A stretch of 64,000 nt of DNA, taken from positions 372,001 through 436,000 of the forward strand of contig JBCAMK010000011.1 in NCBI GenBank assembly GCA_038503065.1, in the 5' to 3' direction. The notes beneath the pieces are model-generated. The model saw only the letters and a list, made by a program, of their open reading frames with translations. It was not told the DNA's origin and searched no databases. The translations under genes were made by a program, and so were the position numbers. The stretch comes from Paragyromitra xinjiangensis (Eukaryota > Ascomycota > Pezizomycetes > Pezizales > Discinaceae). Below are positions 38,471 to 51,766 of this stretch, piece after piece; the first letter of the stretch is position 1; the number at the start of each line of letters is the position of its first letter.

Positions 38471-41400
38471 GATTGATTGACTGACTGATTGATTGATTGA
38501 ATAATTCCCTATTATATTATCTCGTCCGCTCTCATTCGTAGATAAAACTCTGGGTTCCAGACAGGTCGTACCCGTAATAGTGCACACACTCAAACCTCAA
38601 ACGTGGGGATCTCTCGCTCCAGGCACAAAACAACACCTCATCTGAATTCGCAAACAATCATTGTGCGGAGCAGGCAGACAGGCAGAAGAATACCTATCCA
38701 TAGAAATAGGTATTCCACCGGCAGTGAGGAAAAAAATAAATTTCTATTACACCCCTCCATCAATGGGAGAAAAGTGCTATCAGCCAACCTGTCCAGTCCC
38801 GGGTCAGAAAGTGACAATTGGAGCCACGTTCCTGCTTGATAGCCGAATAGCTACCCTCTTTTGCTTCTGTGGGTTCTAATTCGGTCATATAGGTAACCTA
38901 CATAACGTTCTACTCACGAACATCACTTTTTTTTTTTTGCCTTCCTTCTTTTACCGCTTCTCTTTCCCTCTGCTCTGGTTCCGTTTTTTTGATTTCTGAT
39001 GGATGATATTGGCGCTGCGCTGATTTGTTTGTGTTCCTGCGGGAAATCTGCATCGCTGACGGGAGGGAAAGCAAAAGGGCCCGGATTGAGACGGGTGCAG
39101 AGAGTGCAGGCGTGGATCGACTCGATTTGCTCACGGTGGAGGGGTGGTGTTATTCCCGAGTTTGGATAAAACCTGAGGTGAAGCCTACGAATTACAGGTA
39201 TTCCCAACTCACAATTTTCGAGAGAAACGCTCCACGTTCTGGAGTATTAAATTCACGGTCGCCCCAGCTATCGACGCTGAGTGACAGTGGGAAGAGGTGG
39301 GAAGAAAAGAAGTGAACAATCGTGTAGGTATTCTGGCGAACATGTGATACCTTCTTTTCCCTCTCATGCTCTGTTCGCACTCAGTCGCACTCAGGCCTGC
39401 AACTCCAACGAGCCAACCCGTCGGGTCCGGCGTCAATACAGAATCAGCAGAAACACCGATCGAATCGCCAGACGCCTCATGAGATGCCGTCATATCCTGC
39501 GAATCATCGACGACTCTCATGGCCAAGAAGAGACACGAGAAAAACATGGAAGAGCAGGAGAAGAAACCTAGCCTCGCAAAACCCGAAGCTTAGAAACCGT
39601 TTTTCCTTTTCGCCTTCTCAGGGTCCAGCAGCTGCGTTGACTGCTGAAAAAGTAAGAATTACTAACCAGTCCGCAGAAGGGGTACTTTGGAAGGAAAAAA
39701 AGAAAACATAAAAAAACTATCAATAAATTATTTTCCGCCTCAAGCTAGAATCAAGAGTGCGTTTTTGCTCCCATTTTTGTTTTATTCCACCCCCCCAAAC
39801 TTCCTGCGGCAATTTCTCTCCCATACACACAGTCGCAATACCAATCCCAATCTCCCTACAATGCAACAGAGCATATCGCAGCGAACCCAGATTTGTTCCC
39901 ACGATGCAGCGTAGGCGAGAACACTTTTACCAGGGTTCCCTTTCACATGCGCAGCGTCATACACGATAGCTAGGGTTAGGGTTCCGCACAAGAGCCACAG
40001 ATCTGCAATGCTGTCTTAGACATCTGCTATTTTAGGATACTAATGATGGGGTTAAATCGCATCAGAACGTTCGCTACTCGATGTTGAAGGGGGATTCGCC
40101 ATCGTGAGCTTAATCTCGATGCTCTTTTGGCGTGGGGATGGCTGGGTGGATGGATATATTTACTCCCATGTGTAAAGTGAAGTTTTCCTCTGGTTTGTGA
40201 GGTTTCGTCTGAGATGGGGGGGATTTGTTGTCGGATCTTATCTCTTTTATCAGTGGCACCAATCGCTGGATCTCGTTCGTCCCGTGTACGCCAAACACGT
40301 GTTCCCGAAAGTAGAGTAAACCAACCCCCAAAGTTACTTTTTATTCCTCCCTCATAGTAGACTGGACATAGATACCTACTCTCCAAGTAACCCGTCCAAC
40401 CTCCCAAATTCACTATTGTTCAACAGGTAGATCGGACCCTTTATACGTATTCCCATCCCAGCCCTCTACTTTACCACGAGTATAGACTCCCCGATGCGTA
40501 GAATGACCATCTCCCGATAATGCCCCCCGACATCGTACGGTACCTCGAGCTAGCAAATAGGTCGCGGCGTGGTCCGGGGAGTTGTGGTGTGTTCCTATTT
40601 GCTGTGGGTTTGGATGTGGGCTGAAACTTGGGAGTGCCTGCGTGTGTGAACCTGCGTCTAGGAATGCGTTGCGGGCTGTTGGACAGCTGGCGTAGGGCGG
40701 ATGGGGAAGTTCGAGCCGGTGTGTCATGAGGGATCACTCGGGGGTGATTTGGGGGTGCGCGGGTTCCGCTGGGTCGTGTGGGATTTTTTGGAGCTGGTGG
40801 TGGGTTTTCTTGTTTTCTGTACACAGGGTGGGGCTTGGGGGTTGTGTCATGGATGGTCACTCGGTGTTTTTGGCTGAGTCTTGTTGTATTTCAAGAATTG
40901 GTAGTTCTACGGCTTTAAACCGTTCTTTGTTTGTCGGGAAGTATTGAGTATTTTTAAGGTCGTTTGTCCTAGTAATTAGCAATCGATGGTGCTCCAGACT
41001 AAAATTCTCGGATGTCACTCTTGGGTTAGGGTTTGTGTCTGAGTTATTGGGGAAGTGTTTCTGGCATTCTTGCAGGTGAGAAAAGTTGGGGTGGGAGAGA
41101 AACATTACATGTAATTCTACAAAACCATACTCGGGTAACGCAGCTGCAACTGTTTGGCCGCCGGCCTCATTTCATTCTTCTCAGCGGATATCCACTTTAT
41201 CTCCAACACTTCTTTGACCGTGCAGTCTAGAGCATTGAGGCTGTTTCTAGTATCCTGAAGCATGTAGCCGATAGAATCTCTGCAGTCTGCCGTTGCTACA
41301 AACGATCATCACGAGGTCTCACTCGCCAGCTTGGAGATATGCATATCGTTCGCTCTCACATGCCCTCAAAGAAAACCATAACCAGAGCCGACAAACACCA

Positions 41401-41622
41401 ACCTCCTCAAACCTAGACAACAGCCACCCACTCATAAACACGAATTCCAAGACTTGTTTCCCTACTCGTTTCCCCTCGCCTAAAACTGCACCTGCACCTG
41501 CTCCAACCCCTAACCCTACCCAGCCGCGCCAAGCCTCACCAACACCACCTCACCTCTCCACGAGAAAAAAGAGTACTCAAACCAGTACCTAAAAATCAAG
41601 GCATTGGACCCTACAAACTACA
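38471..41622. other. Divergent intergenic region, about 3.1 kb
   Basis: This separates the minus-strand 1053-aa gene from the plus-strand Kelch/MYND gene. It contains T- and C-rich tracts, long untranslated-leader-like sequence and a short TAGGGTTAGGG word near 39971. Short frames at 40.0-41.1 kb lack motifs. It probably holds both promoters; nothing more can be supported. Confidence 0.45.
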
Positions 41623-44026
41623 ATGGATCCATTCAGCGTGAGTAACATCGACGTTCTCGACGCCTCCGGGCCAGGACCATTCCCACCGCTCCAGAAAGCC
41701 CACGAGCTCCGTCCTGAGCTCAAAGCGCTCGACATCGCTCGAGCAGGCCGTGAGAATCCTATCGTGTTTGATAAGTTCCTGATGGCGATGCGGCAGACGA
41801 AGCCGCTGTATTATCGGCTGGTGCTGTGTAATGTGTCCAAGGACGACGGAAACGGTTTGTTCAAGGCGGGCAGGTTTAAGGAGGCGAGGGCAAAGTATGT
41901 GGAGGCTGCGAAGAAGATCTTGGGTGATGGGTTTGAGTTCCCGGTTGAGGCGAGACGGGTTAAGAGTGAGAGGTATATGCAGTTGGTTTGGCAGGAGATG
42001 ATGGATGTGGTGGCGTGCTTTAACAATATGGCGCAGTGTTATATTAGGGAGGGGGATTTGGAACAGGTTTGTTACTCTTTGGCATGGTCGAGTTATATAC
42101 TATGATACGGGGTTTGGAATTGGGCTAGACGTGATTTTGATAGATCTTGGTGCTAACACGTAATTGAGTGTCACAGGCCCTGGAATGGCTTCAGGAGGTT
42201 GCTGTGATATATATGAATCAGTCCTTCGCACAGAAGACTCCACTGTTTTGTAGTCCCCCCATATCTCTCTACACCTCCTATGACCCATCCACAAGGCTGC
42301 ATTGAACAGTTCCACTCTCACTCTTACATCATCTCCGCATCTTGACTATTCAATTACTAACTGCTCCCTCTACCCCCGCCTCAATGCCTCTCCCTCAGAT
42401 TGGAAAAACACAAACCTGCTCATCGAAGAGTACTACCTAAACCAACAAAAATACCATCTCCGCCTCTCCCAAGCCTTTCTCACCCTCCTCAACACCTCCT
42501 GCGCAGTCCACCACTCATGGGCCGTAGCATCCATCTCAGGCTCTATCGCGTCCCCCCAGAAGCCCCCCCGCATTACTAAGATGCTCGACGACGCAAACGT
42601 GATGAAATTCGCCCAATACCGTCACCCAGATATCAAGCTCCCGGACCGTCTCGACGTATCCTACCCTAACCTCCAAATCAGAGGTAAATGGGACCGTCTC
42701 GTCATCAAGAGTGGATGTCGCCCTCCAGCACCAAGGCTCGGTATGGCGAGCTGGATCTGGAACGGGAAACTTTACATCGCAGGTGGTCAGAGTGCTATGC
42801 AAGACCGTGTCCGCGATATGTGGGTTCTCACTCTTGCCACTACTCCCGAAGACCGGAAGTGGCGGCGACTCCCTGATATTCCGTCTCGTGCGGCTGGAGG
42901 ACCCCAGGAACATAGCACCGCTGGTATTGTGATGAAGGTTTGGGACGATAAAGCGTGGTTATTCTTCGGGTCTAAAGTTGTCTGGGCATTCGATCTTACT
43001 AAAGAGCTCTGGGAGAGGAAGGAAACAACCTTTAAGAAGAAATGGCCATACATACGTAGCGAGCTGAGCGAATACGCAATGGAGGTCTACAAAGGAAAAA
43101 TGTACGTCTTTGGTGGACAAGACGGCCGTATGCAGCTTGGCTGCAACCTATTTATGTGTCTTGATCTCAAAGACTTCACCTGGGAACTTATCTCCGGCAC
43201 CTCCGAAGCAATCGCTACTCACGACTCCCCGATGCTTCGAGTCCACCCCGAGACCTGGATCGTGCCGGAGGAAGACACGTTATTTGTCATGTACGGCAAT
43301 GCAAACCGCATGGGCGAGGGTCTAGGTGGCCGCGAAGGCACACATGGTGCTGACTGTGACTACACCTACGAAGACATCTGGGCGTTCAACTTTACGACTA
43401 AGAAATGGGCCCGGGAGAAGACTCGCGGGAATTACCCATGTCCTCGTACTGAGTTCTCATCTGCGTATAACTCCCGCCTCGGTAGGACTGTCGTCTTTGG
43501 CGGTTACTGCGGTACTACGAATACGTATTTCCCAGACAGGGGCGTCAACTTCACGTTCGCATATTACGCCGATACCTATCTGTGGAATCCGGCTGATCGA
43601 CGCTGGTGTCACGTTCTGACCCGTGGGTTCCCGACATACCGCGCGCAGGCTCGACTCATCATCGATGAAGAAACCGGGAAATCGTATCTATTCGGCGGGT
43701 ACACGAACAGCGACTTTGTCCCCTCCAACCATGTCGTTAGTCGCGCCTTCAACGATCTCTGGGAGCTGAAGATCGATTTCGAAGACGGCCGTGGGGGGAT
43801 CGTGGATAGGGTTAAGGAACTGGGACAGGAGGAGGAAAGGACGGCGGTGATGGGGCCGTGGGGGACGTGTTTTTGTTGTGGCGCTGTGGGACAGTGGAGG
43901 ATGTGTGGTGGGAGTTGTGGCGGTGTTGTGAGGTATTGCAGTAATGATTGTGGGAGGGAGGCGTGGGGTGAGCATAAGAGGGTGCATCAGTGCAGAGTTA
44001 AGGAGGGAAGGGCGGCGAAGCCGTAG
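41623..44026 (+). CDS. TPR-like, Kelch-repeat and MYND zinc-finger protein
   Basis: Exons 41623-42066, 42177-42249 and 42399-44026 join in frame to 714 aa. The N-terminal 230 residues are helical with TPR-like features: GNGLFKAGRFKEARAKYVEA, then a FNNMAQCYIREGDLEQALEW helix pair across an intron. Residues about 265-640 carry Kelch-type blades, with repeated GGxx, YVFGGQD, VVFGGY and YLFGGY strands followed by Trp residues. The C-terminus is a MYND zinc finger, CFCC, then C-x4-C, YCSNDC, W-x2-H and HQC. Such proteins are scaffold adaptors, with MYND binding Pro-rich partners. The 149-nt second intron is long for this window, and an unseen small exon there is possible. The ATG at 41623 follows a C/A-rich leader typical of fungal promoters. 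Confidence 0.87.
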
Positions 44027-45538
44027 GTGTCTGTGTTTGAGTATCATATATCTACATTTTCGGATGGGGCGTTGGGGTGAGTGAAGAAGAGAAGAGTTTA
44101 TGGGTCTATTGTTTGTGGGTTCGGTCATTCGTTACTGTGTGGGAATACTGCGTGTTGTCTACTAGGCGGGTAGAGTTAGAAGGGTATGAGTATTAGTCGC
44201 GAGAGTGAATTATGCTAGAGGATACAGCAAAGATGAGTAAAGAGTAGTTTTCAGGATTCAATACATCGATATCACTATTTGATACGTGCGCTACTTCTCG
44301 AGTATTAAGATCTAGTGCTTCGTGCGTGCCATAAGAGGTCCCGTTTGTCTAGTAGTTGGTATGAAGGGAAATGTAGGGCCAGAGACTTGGAGATCAACAG
44401 TAAGATTGGTGAACTGCAGTATCTGAAAGTTACATGTAGTTTTGAAGATAAGGCTTGCTGTGATATGCTTTCGTACACGTGGAGGAGGACTGGTACGGTT
44501 TGACTAAGCTAGCCCCAGTTGCGGGGTCATCTTTTACAGACTGTTTTTCGACCTCATCTCCTTCCATAGACATCGACCAGCTCACTCATCTCAGAACCCT
44601 TCACCCTCACGTTCCTCTTTTTGACAGTTTTCTATCAGACTTTTTATTCATTATTGGGTGCCTGCTACTTTGGTTTTATTTGAGTTCATCCGCTCTCGAT
44701 CGCTCTGCAGGTTAAACCTCCTAGAATGATCCTCGAGCTATTACTCTATAGCTCAATGGGGTTCTTCTTAATATGTCTTATAGGGCGTTTCAGCTTCTAG
44801 GCCTTCGATCTTCGGGTATCAATCCCTCCTTATCCTACAGTAATCTAATTATGCCTGTATTCGAGTGATTATCTGTGACTGAATTCAATGAGGCAGCTAT
44901 AGAACCGTGGCTTATCCTCACGGCTGATTCCGCGGCAGCCCCCAAAGCCCGCAACTCAGGTGATACAATTAGGGCAATACTGTGCAACGCATGAAATGCG
45001 CAACATTAAACCCAACCAATCACTGAGTGAACGCAACATCTGGCTGTTATCAAGCTCGGATCGTGGTCCAACGGCGCGGGCCATATGCTGCTGGCCAATG
45101 AATCACTCTGAACGCCGGCACCTATCGAAGCACAAGAAACGAGGGTAGCACAGACTAAAGATCATGGTTTGTAGAACAATCGGCGAGTTGGCAGGAAAAA
45201 GAAACTATCTTAACCAAACTTTGGGTATACGCGTATCTAATACATCGAGTATTTTTTGGCCAGGTTCTAACTCCCGGGCGGGAAGGCGATGCAAATCCAT
45301 TTTCCACACCTTATCTGAACGTCTTATTCGACGGAAAACGTGGAGTGGCAGAGTAGAACCTACTCGTGCTGCTGTGCATGCGTCAGCTTATTAACTCTCA
45401 GCTACGTATATAGGGCGGCAGGACAATATAACGAGGGAAGGTTTTGCAGAGAGCTTTGTGACCCCCCCTCTACTGCACTATTCGAACCTACATCTTGGAG
45501 ATCCTCGCCCGACAGAAGTTGTTCGCCTCTGCGATAAG
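44027..45538. other. Intergenic, no supported gene
   Basis: Contains the 3' flank of the Kelch/MYND gene and the promoter of the next gene. Short frames (44479-44715 and others) show no domain. Confidence 0.45.
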
Positions 45539-46748
45539 ATGACTTCCGAACCAGTATACAAAACCTACCCCGAGTACAATACGGACTTCGTCGCACCCTT
45601 GACCACCACATTCGTTCCACCTGCTTCTTGTTTTCAGGACCTCTACGATGACAACGGGGCATTCACACCACTTTTGGGTTTAATCACTAATTCAGAATGC
45701 TACCCCCCCGACTTCTCCAGCGCCTCTGCGAGAACCACCTGGAAGATATTCTGCGGATACTACTCACCGGCGGTTTGTCCTAGCGGATACAGCATAGCAT
45801 GCCCAGAATACAGTAGTTTCCTCAAACCAGGTGAAACAGGCTACATATGCTGTCCCAGGTAACCTACCACTCTGGAATAACGGTCCTTAACTAACCTTCG
45901 CGAACAGTAATTACCACTGTCAAGGCAAAGATATAGCTCGGATGTGCACAAGCACGATTGCAGAGGAAACAATAGTCACCATTGTAACAGACACAATCAC
46001 AACCGCAGAAGACAACGTGATTGCCACTACCATCTCTCTTATCCCCTCCTCTGAACTTCCGATGCCGGCATGGGCCAGCCCAATCCGCATCCGTTGGCGA
46101 AACGCGGATCTCTCAATTGTACATGAGACGGTTTCCGCTCAACCATTACCAGGTCCAACCGGCATTCCTTCCATACCCACAAGTACTCTTGAAACCAGCA
46201 CTAGCAGTTACACATCAGCCCCGAATCGACTCCCTGCTAGCACGAAGATCACTATCGGCGTTACGCTACCCATAATCGCGATCGTGGTCATGGCGCTAGT
46301 AGTGGTGCTATTCTGGCGACGGAGACAACACAAGAATGAGAATAAACCTTCAATGGGGTTGGGGATTTACACACGGGATAGCACCAAATCTGAACTCCGT
46401 ACGCAGCAGACTTTCTCGAGTTATGATCTACAGGGGAAAGATGCGATTGCTGTTGAGCTTCATTCCAGGCCCGAACTTGCTATGGTTAGAATGGGTCGGC
46501 ATGATATTGGTAGTGGGGAGCTACAGGGTCGCCGCAATGAAGAGACAATAAGTACGCCGGCGTCACCGGCTGGAACTGTGGGTGCGGATTCGGTGGGGAG
46601 GTATTCGGCGACATCGACTATTAAGAGAAAGCCGCTTCTGCGTACAGGTACTGGTTTTGGGGCTCAGACGGGGAGTCTGAGGACGACGGAAGACGGGAGT
46701 CAGACGGATCTAGGTGATGAGGAGATTCGTGAGATATTGCCTGGATAA
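45539..46748 (+). CDS. Single-pass surface protein with Cys-rich ectodomain
   Basis: Exons 45539-45858 and 45908-46748 join in frame to 386 aa. The first 130 residues carry spaced Cys (ECYPPDF, FCGYYSPAVCPSGY, CPEY, YICCPS, YHCQG), typical of fungal cell-surface proteins with a CPSGY-to-CCP segment. A Ser/Thr/Pro-rich stalk follows. Then comes one strong membrane segment (TLPIIAIVVMALVVVLFW) and a basic stop-transfer run (RRRQHKNE). The cytoplasmic tail of about 130 residues is Ser/Thr-rich with an RKPLL-type end. There is no classic N-terminal signal peptide after the chosen Met, which is unusual for this topology; an upstream exon could supply it. A wall-sensor or receptor-like role is possible but not shown. 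Confidence 0.78.
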
Positions 46749-49476
46749 AAAGTATTATGGGTAGGTAGGGGGTTATGGGGTGAGAGGAGCTGAAGGGTAG
46801 ATTGGCGAATTCAGATGTGGATTTAAGGGCCCAGCGTTGGGAGATCTATAGTATTCGATTGGTTTGATAGGGTGGATGTATAATTTCTGGTATATATCAT
46901 GTGGGAGGAGGTTGGAGAAGTTTATAGTTGCGCCTTGGGAAATATTTGTGGTCAGGTGCTCAAGGTTGGGTGGATGGTAAGATATCGTAATGTGGGTCGC
47001 GAAAAAGAGGTGTGGGGGCCATCGATGCGTAGATGGGTGTCTCAGTGGAGGGCGCGAACAGTAGGCTGAAGCGTGTAAGACTATTTGCTGCGGAGGGCTG
47101 TGGGACGGGGGTAGGTGAAAGGGTTGCATGTACAGTATGGTAAGGGGGGAGAGTTGCAATACACAGACGGTTGTTTCTTTATAGCATCGAAGTGATAGAA
47201 GGCTACAGTGAAAAGGCTGTTCAGATATGTAAATTCTCTGTATGTAATATACTTGGGGTATTTCCAGCTCTTGGTTGCAAGCTAACCGCCTTTGGCTTGC
47301 AAGATATGTGATGGACTTTACCGGCAGAGGTTCGCTCCGAGGGTTAGGTGTTGGTGTATGGAATTAGACAACACCGTGAAATATAAGCACATGTATCTTA
47401 GAGACTAAATGAAATTTCATTAACAACCTGGACGTAAATATGGATCATGACCCCCTTTTTAAGCGTCTAGTTGTGCTCCCTTTAAACTTGATACTACAAA
47501 TTTCAATGGAAATGCTAAGTGATCCGATGTATCACCATCTTCGTTTCTTCAGCTTGATCTACCTTCACCCACATCAATCCAACCACTTCCTATCGCTATC
47601 ACCGCGATATCCCTCTCTACCTACATCTCCCTCAATTTTGGGTCTCCCAACCGAAACTCAGAAAACCCGCATGAACTTTCACCACCTGACTGCGAAATGC
47701 ACCTGACATATCCCGAAAGTATCATAATTCAAAAGACTACTCGTGATCTGTAATTACTATGAAACCACAACCTTGTATTTCATAGACTCCAACTCCTGTG
47801 TTTAAACTCGGAGAACATGAGGTTCATTGATCTAATGTAGGTGTCCGTGCATATCGGACTGCACGTTTCCTGAGATCCAACATCTTCATGCGAAACATCT
47901 CGTTAAGATCCGGTAGTTGGAACTAAAATTAGACAGGGCTAGTAGGTGTGAGGTCCTTCTGTCTGTGTAGGTGTCTTATCTTTGAGTTTTACAGCATGGA
48001 GTTTGGCAGGGTCTTGCTCGAGACAAGAGAGTTGGCTTTTCGTTGGCTTCGTGTGCTAGTCAAGTTTTGTAATGGGGATAAGTGCTTAAGATTAGTTATC
48101 TTGCCATCGATAACGTTGGAAACTCTGTAGTTATTTATGAATAACAATGTTGGATTGTAGAGTCGGTATAGTACATACATTGAGTACTGAGACAGCCCCG
48201 ATGTGGTCTAAAAGGCGAATGCATCAACATATAAACATTGCATGTAGTCCGAATTACCGGTTTAGGACTTAGTCCGTAGTAGAGTAATCCCTATGCCGCT
48301 GAAGTAGTAAGCAAGCCCGTAAATGCCAAGCGGCGGCGAGGGACAGGGTTGCTCCGACCTTGTTGCTGACTTTTTTGCCGTTCGGAGATAGCCTAAGTTT
48401 GGTGTAGTTTCGCGTCCAATCGGGATGTACCGAATTCGCTGGCGATGGGATCGGATGGGGAGGCTTTTGTTTATGTTGTTTTGGATGGCGACATCTGACA
48501 GATGTCAAGATCCGGGGTTCTCCATAATTGGGTTCTGGGGGCTGGTCACTTGGTTGGGGTTTCTTTACAGTTTGGGATTAAACTAGTTATGTTCTGTGCA
48601 AGTGTCAATTTGGCGATCCAAGCGGTATCGTGTCCAAGACTACCTATGCCCGTCATTTTTCACCGCGAAATATACCTTCCGTAAGAGATAGTGACGTTGG
48701 AAAAACAAAGATTTCCTAGTGTACTGCGGTCTCTTAGCATGGACACCTTGTTGGTGATGGGCCATGCGGCATTCCTCGCCCAAGTTGACCACCACGCGTC
48801 ATCATCATCGCGAGTAAGGGGACTCAATACCCAGCCGAGAATTCTGTAAAGTCTCTTGATCCTTCGGATCAACGTTAGAGATATTGTGTCCAGCGACTAG
48901 GAGGGATTCAGACTGTAACGAAGAACAATAGCAAACGCTAGAACCAGCCAGATCCTGAGACAGAAGTTGGGAACTCAACCAGAGGCTCATAGGAGTCTAG
49001 CAGCGGCTCTCTATGTTTGAAATCTCACTGCTCAACTGCTCAAACAGGCGTAGTTACCCATCCAGGTGTTAACCCCGCACGTCATATATACATGTACTCA
49101 TGCGGTCCATCGACGAAAAGAAAAATAATCACGACTCCCGCTTGAGAGAAAGCTAGATAACTATTCACGGGAATATGTCTATCTAACAGAAAGGGGAGAG
49201 CTGCACTAGTCCTCGTGTGAACTTACAGAGAGTTGGAAGTGTCCACGTGTCTCCGTTTTGGCATTATCTTCAAGGTTTATCTCTGCACGTCAGAACCTTC
49301 TTCCTGGAAGATAGGCAGGTGAGAGACACAAAAGGTATAATTCTTTCTGTGAACCCCGCGATGTGTGGTCGAGGAACCAGCAATGCTAATGGTTAATTAC
49401 CAAGTCTTTTGTATCAAGGAGAACCATCTCTTTTAGGAAAACAGTAGCAGTACCAGAACTCAACTCACAGTAAAAA
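46749..49476. other. Intergenic, no supported gene
   Basis: About 2.7 kb. The first 400 bp are G-rich 3' flank of the surface-protein gene. A small palindrome (acatctgacagatgt, near 48490) is visible. No frame carries a domain. Sequence upstream of 49477 is promoter-like. Confidence 0.45.
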
Positions 49477-51279
49477 ATGGGTCCAAATTTGAAGAGATTT
49501 TTGTCTTATGTTATAAGATTTGTTGTGGTAGCCTCGGCGCTGGCCCAAACAACTCCCTGCCATTTCGAAGGCGATGTCCAGTATGTTCTGTCCCATGGCT
49601 TTGATTTGGGTTGCTGAGTTACTGATTGAGTCCTTGGAACAGGTATTGCGAAAATGGCACTGGGGAATACCCCCCTACAAACACACAAGATCCCAACTCG
49701 CCGGCTATGTTCCCATCCCCTAGGTCAATTTCACCAACAGTCTCACCGCTATTGAAAAGATCTGGAACAGCTTCTGTGGAGACGGGCTCTTCTGGGACAT
49801 CAGTTACAGCATTGACAGGTTGCCACATGCACGAAAATGTGCAGTAAGTCACGTTTTTCAGACTTGTGTTCTAGATTATCACTCGGTACTAAAATTTGCT
49901 GATTCTCGGAATAGATATTGCACACCTGTACCTACCGGGGAGGAAATAGTTGTAGCAACCCAAACTTCTAGCAGCGAAGTATTGCCGACGGCGTACACCG
50001 GGTGCCACAGCCATGATGGAGATGTGTAAGCCACAACAGAAATAGACACTATGGACCTATGCTAACAACCTTCAGATATTGCATCACTCCTGAGGGCGAA
50101 GAAATACTTATCGATTCTCTCTCTCTAGCCTCTGACGATGATGACGATGACGATGATGAAGAAGGCCAAAAATGCCATTTTCACGCAGGAGTCGAACACT
50201 GTACTGGCGGTTCCTCAGCGGAAGAGGCGACTTGTGAAAGACTAGGCAGAGACTACAACGTCAAAATACGAATAGGCTCTCTTTTCATTGTTCTTTTCAC
50301 CTCATCAATCGCTGTCTTCGGCCCTATCCTTCTCCACCGCTACTCAAAGAGTATATCAACGACGGGCATAAGGTTTACGATGATTAAGCAATTTGGTACC
50401 GGCGTAATTATCGCAACGGCATTTGTGCATCTCCTTACTCATGCCTCATTACAATTTGCGAGTGAGTGCCTTGGGGAATTGGATTACGAGGCCACAACTA
50501 CGGCTATTGCAATGGCAGGTGCCTTTTTAGCTTTTCTGGTCGAGTTTGTAGGGGGTCGTTATGTCATGCATCGCAGAGATCAAAAGACGATAGTTAGAGG
50601 GAACAGCACAGGTTCTTCTATCGAGGGAGCAGGGGAGGAGAAATCGCAGAATCCGAGAACACGAGAAGACTTGGAGATGAGTCAACAGTCGCCACCGTTA
50701 GTGTTCCATGGAGCACATAAGCATGATATTGCTGAAGGAGACGACAAGTTAAGCGTGTGGGTGATGGAAGCAGGAATTATCTTCCATTCAATCCGTATGT
50801 CTCCTTCCACCCACTTCTCAAATCCCCTCATACCATAAATTAACACATGTCCAGTAATCGGCGTAACTACCGTCGTTGCTGGCGACTCCGAATTCTGGAA
50901 CCTTGCGATTGTAGTAATATTCCACCAAATGTTTGAAGGCCTCGCGCTCGGTTCCAGAATCTCAACACTCTCCTCAGTCTCTACAATGTCTAAAAGCATT
51001 ATGGCCGCCGTTTTCGCCTGCATCACACCATTCGGAATGATGATTGGGATTATTGTCTTGAAGAACTTCAACGGAAGTGATAGAGCAACGATCCTAGCGC
51101 TGGGGACACTGGATGCGCTTAGTGCAGGGATATTGGTCTGGGTGGGCTTCGTTGAGATGTGGGCTGGAGATTGGGTTTACGGAGGTTTGAAACGAGCTGG
51201 GGTCTTAAAGACGGCGTGTGCGATGGGGAGCTTGGTGGCGGGGATGGTGTTGATGGGGTTGTTGGGGAAGTGGGCGTGA
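49477..51279 (+). CDS. ZIP-family zinc transporter with extended ectodomain
   Basis: Exons 49477-49580, 49643-49843, 49915-50025, 50076-50794 and 50855-51279 join in frame to 519 aa. A signal-like hydrophobic segment (about residues 9-23) is followed by a Cys/His-rich ectodomain with four related motifs at residues 28-37, 95-104, 132-141 and 172-181. Each begins C-H and ends Tyr-Cys or His-Cys. A run of eight Asp precedes the fourth. Eight membrane segments follow. TM4 carries the ZIP signature (EAGIIFHSILIG) and TM5 FHQMFEGLALGSR, which form the metal site. The TM3-TM4 loop is cytoplasmic and His-containing (HGAHKHD). The end GLLGKWA is typical. It imports Zn2+ across the plasma membrane; the extra ectodomain suits zinc capture when zinc is scarce (inference). 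Confidence 0.92.
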
Positions 51280-51766
51280 TGTGGGGATAGGGTTGTGGTT
51301 TGGGTGTGGCTTTTGTATGGCCTTACGGTTGTTAGATGGTTATGGTACTGTTCGGGCTATTTTTTTGCTCATGATGTGACTTCTGTGGGTTGGGTGCGGT
51401 CCTTTGGGTTATGCTATGTTTGGGGGGCTGGGTTTGTGTATCTGGTTTTAGTTTTGTACCGTGGCCTTGGTTCCGTTTGTGGCCGTAGGGTTAGGTCATC
51501 GTAGCAAATGGATTGGACTTTTAGGTCACGAGCAAATTTTTAGTGTGGAGTGAGTGCTGGACACCTGCGGCAATCAGCCAAAAACAGGTGCGTGAGTGAT
51601 ATTTAGTGATTGTATCTTGTCTCATGTGGACCCAAAGGTTGAAGATAGGCCCAATGATGCAGTTAAAGGTGGGATAACCTATAAAGGGCTATCAGCGGCT
51701 TAAAATGAAGCGTATCGTGGTTCTAGGACTATGGACCGTGAACCCTAACCCTTACTTACTCACGTA
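51280..51766. other. 3' flank of the ZIP gene
   Basis: G/T-rich non-coding sequence leading to the inverted-repeat element. No gene seen. Confidence 0.5.

Noticed and set aside
39965..39985. TAGGGTTAGGG telomere-like word
   Set aside because: Only about two units; too short to be an interstitial telomere tract.
40471..40860. 129-codon minus-strand frame rich in Pro, Thr and Arg
   Set aside because: It reflects a C-rich tract in the divergent intergenic region; no motif and overlapping alternatives in other frames.
42302..42398. Upstream extension of the Kelch exon as a gene start
   Set aside because: The TPR-like exons at 41623-42249 splice in phase to 42399, and the sequence before it ends in a CAG acceptor.
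46773..47159. 128-codon minus-strand frame
   Set aside because: Antisense to the G-rich 3' flank of the surface-protein gene; composition-driven.
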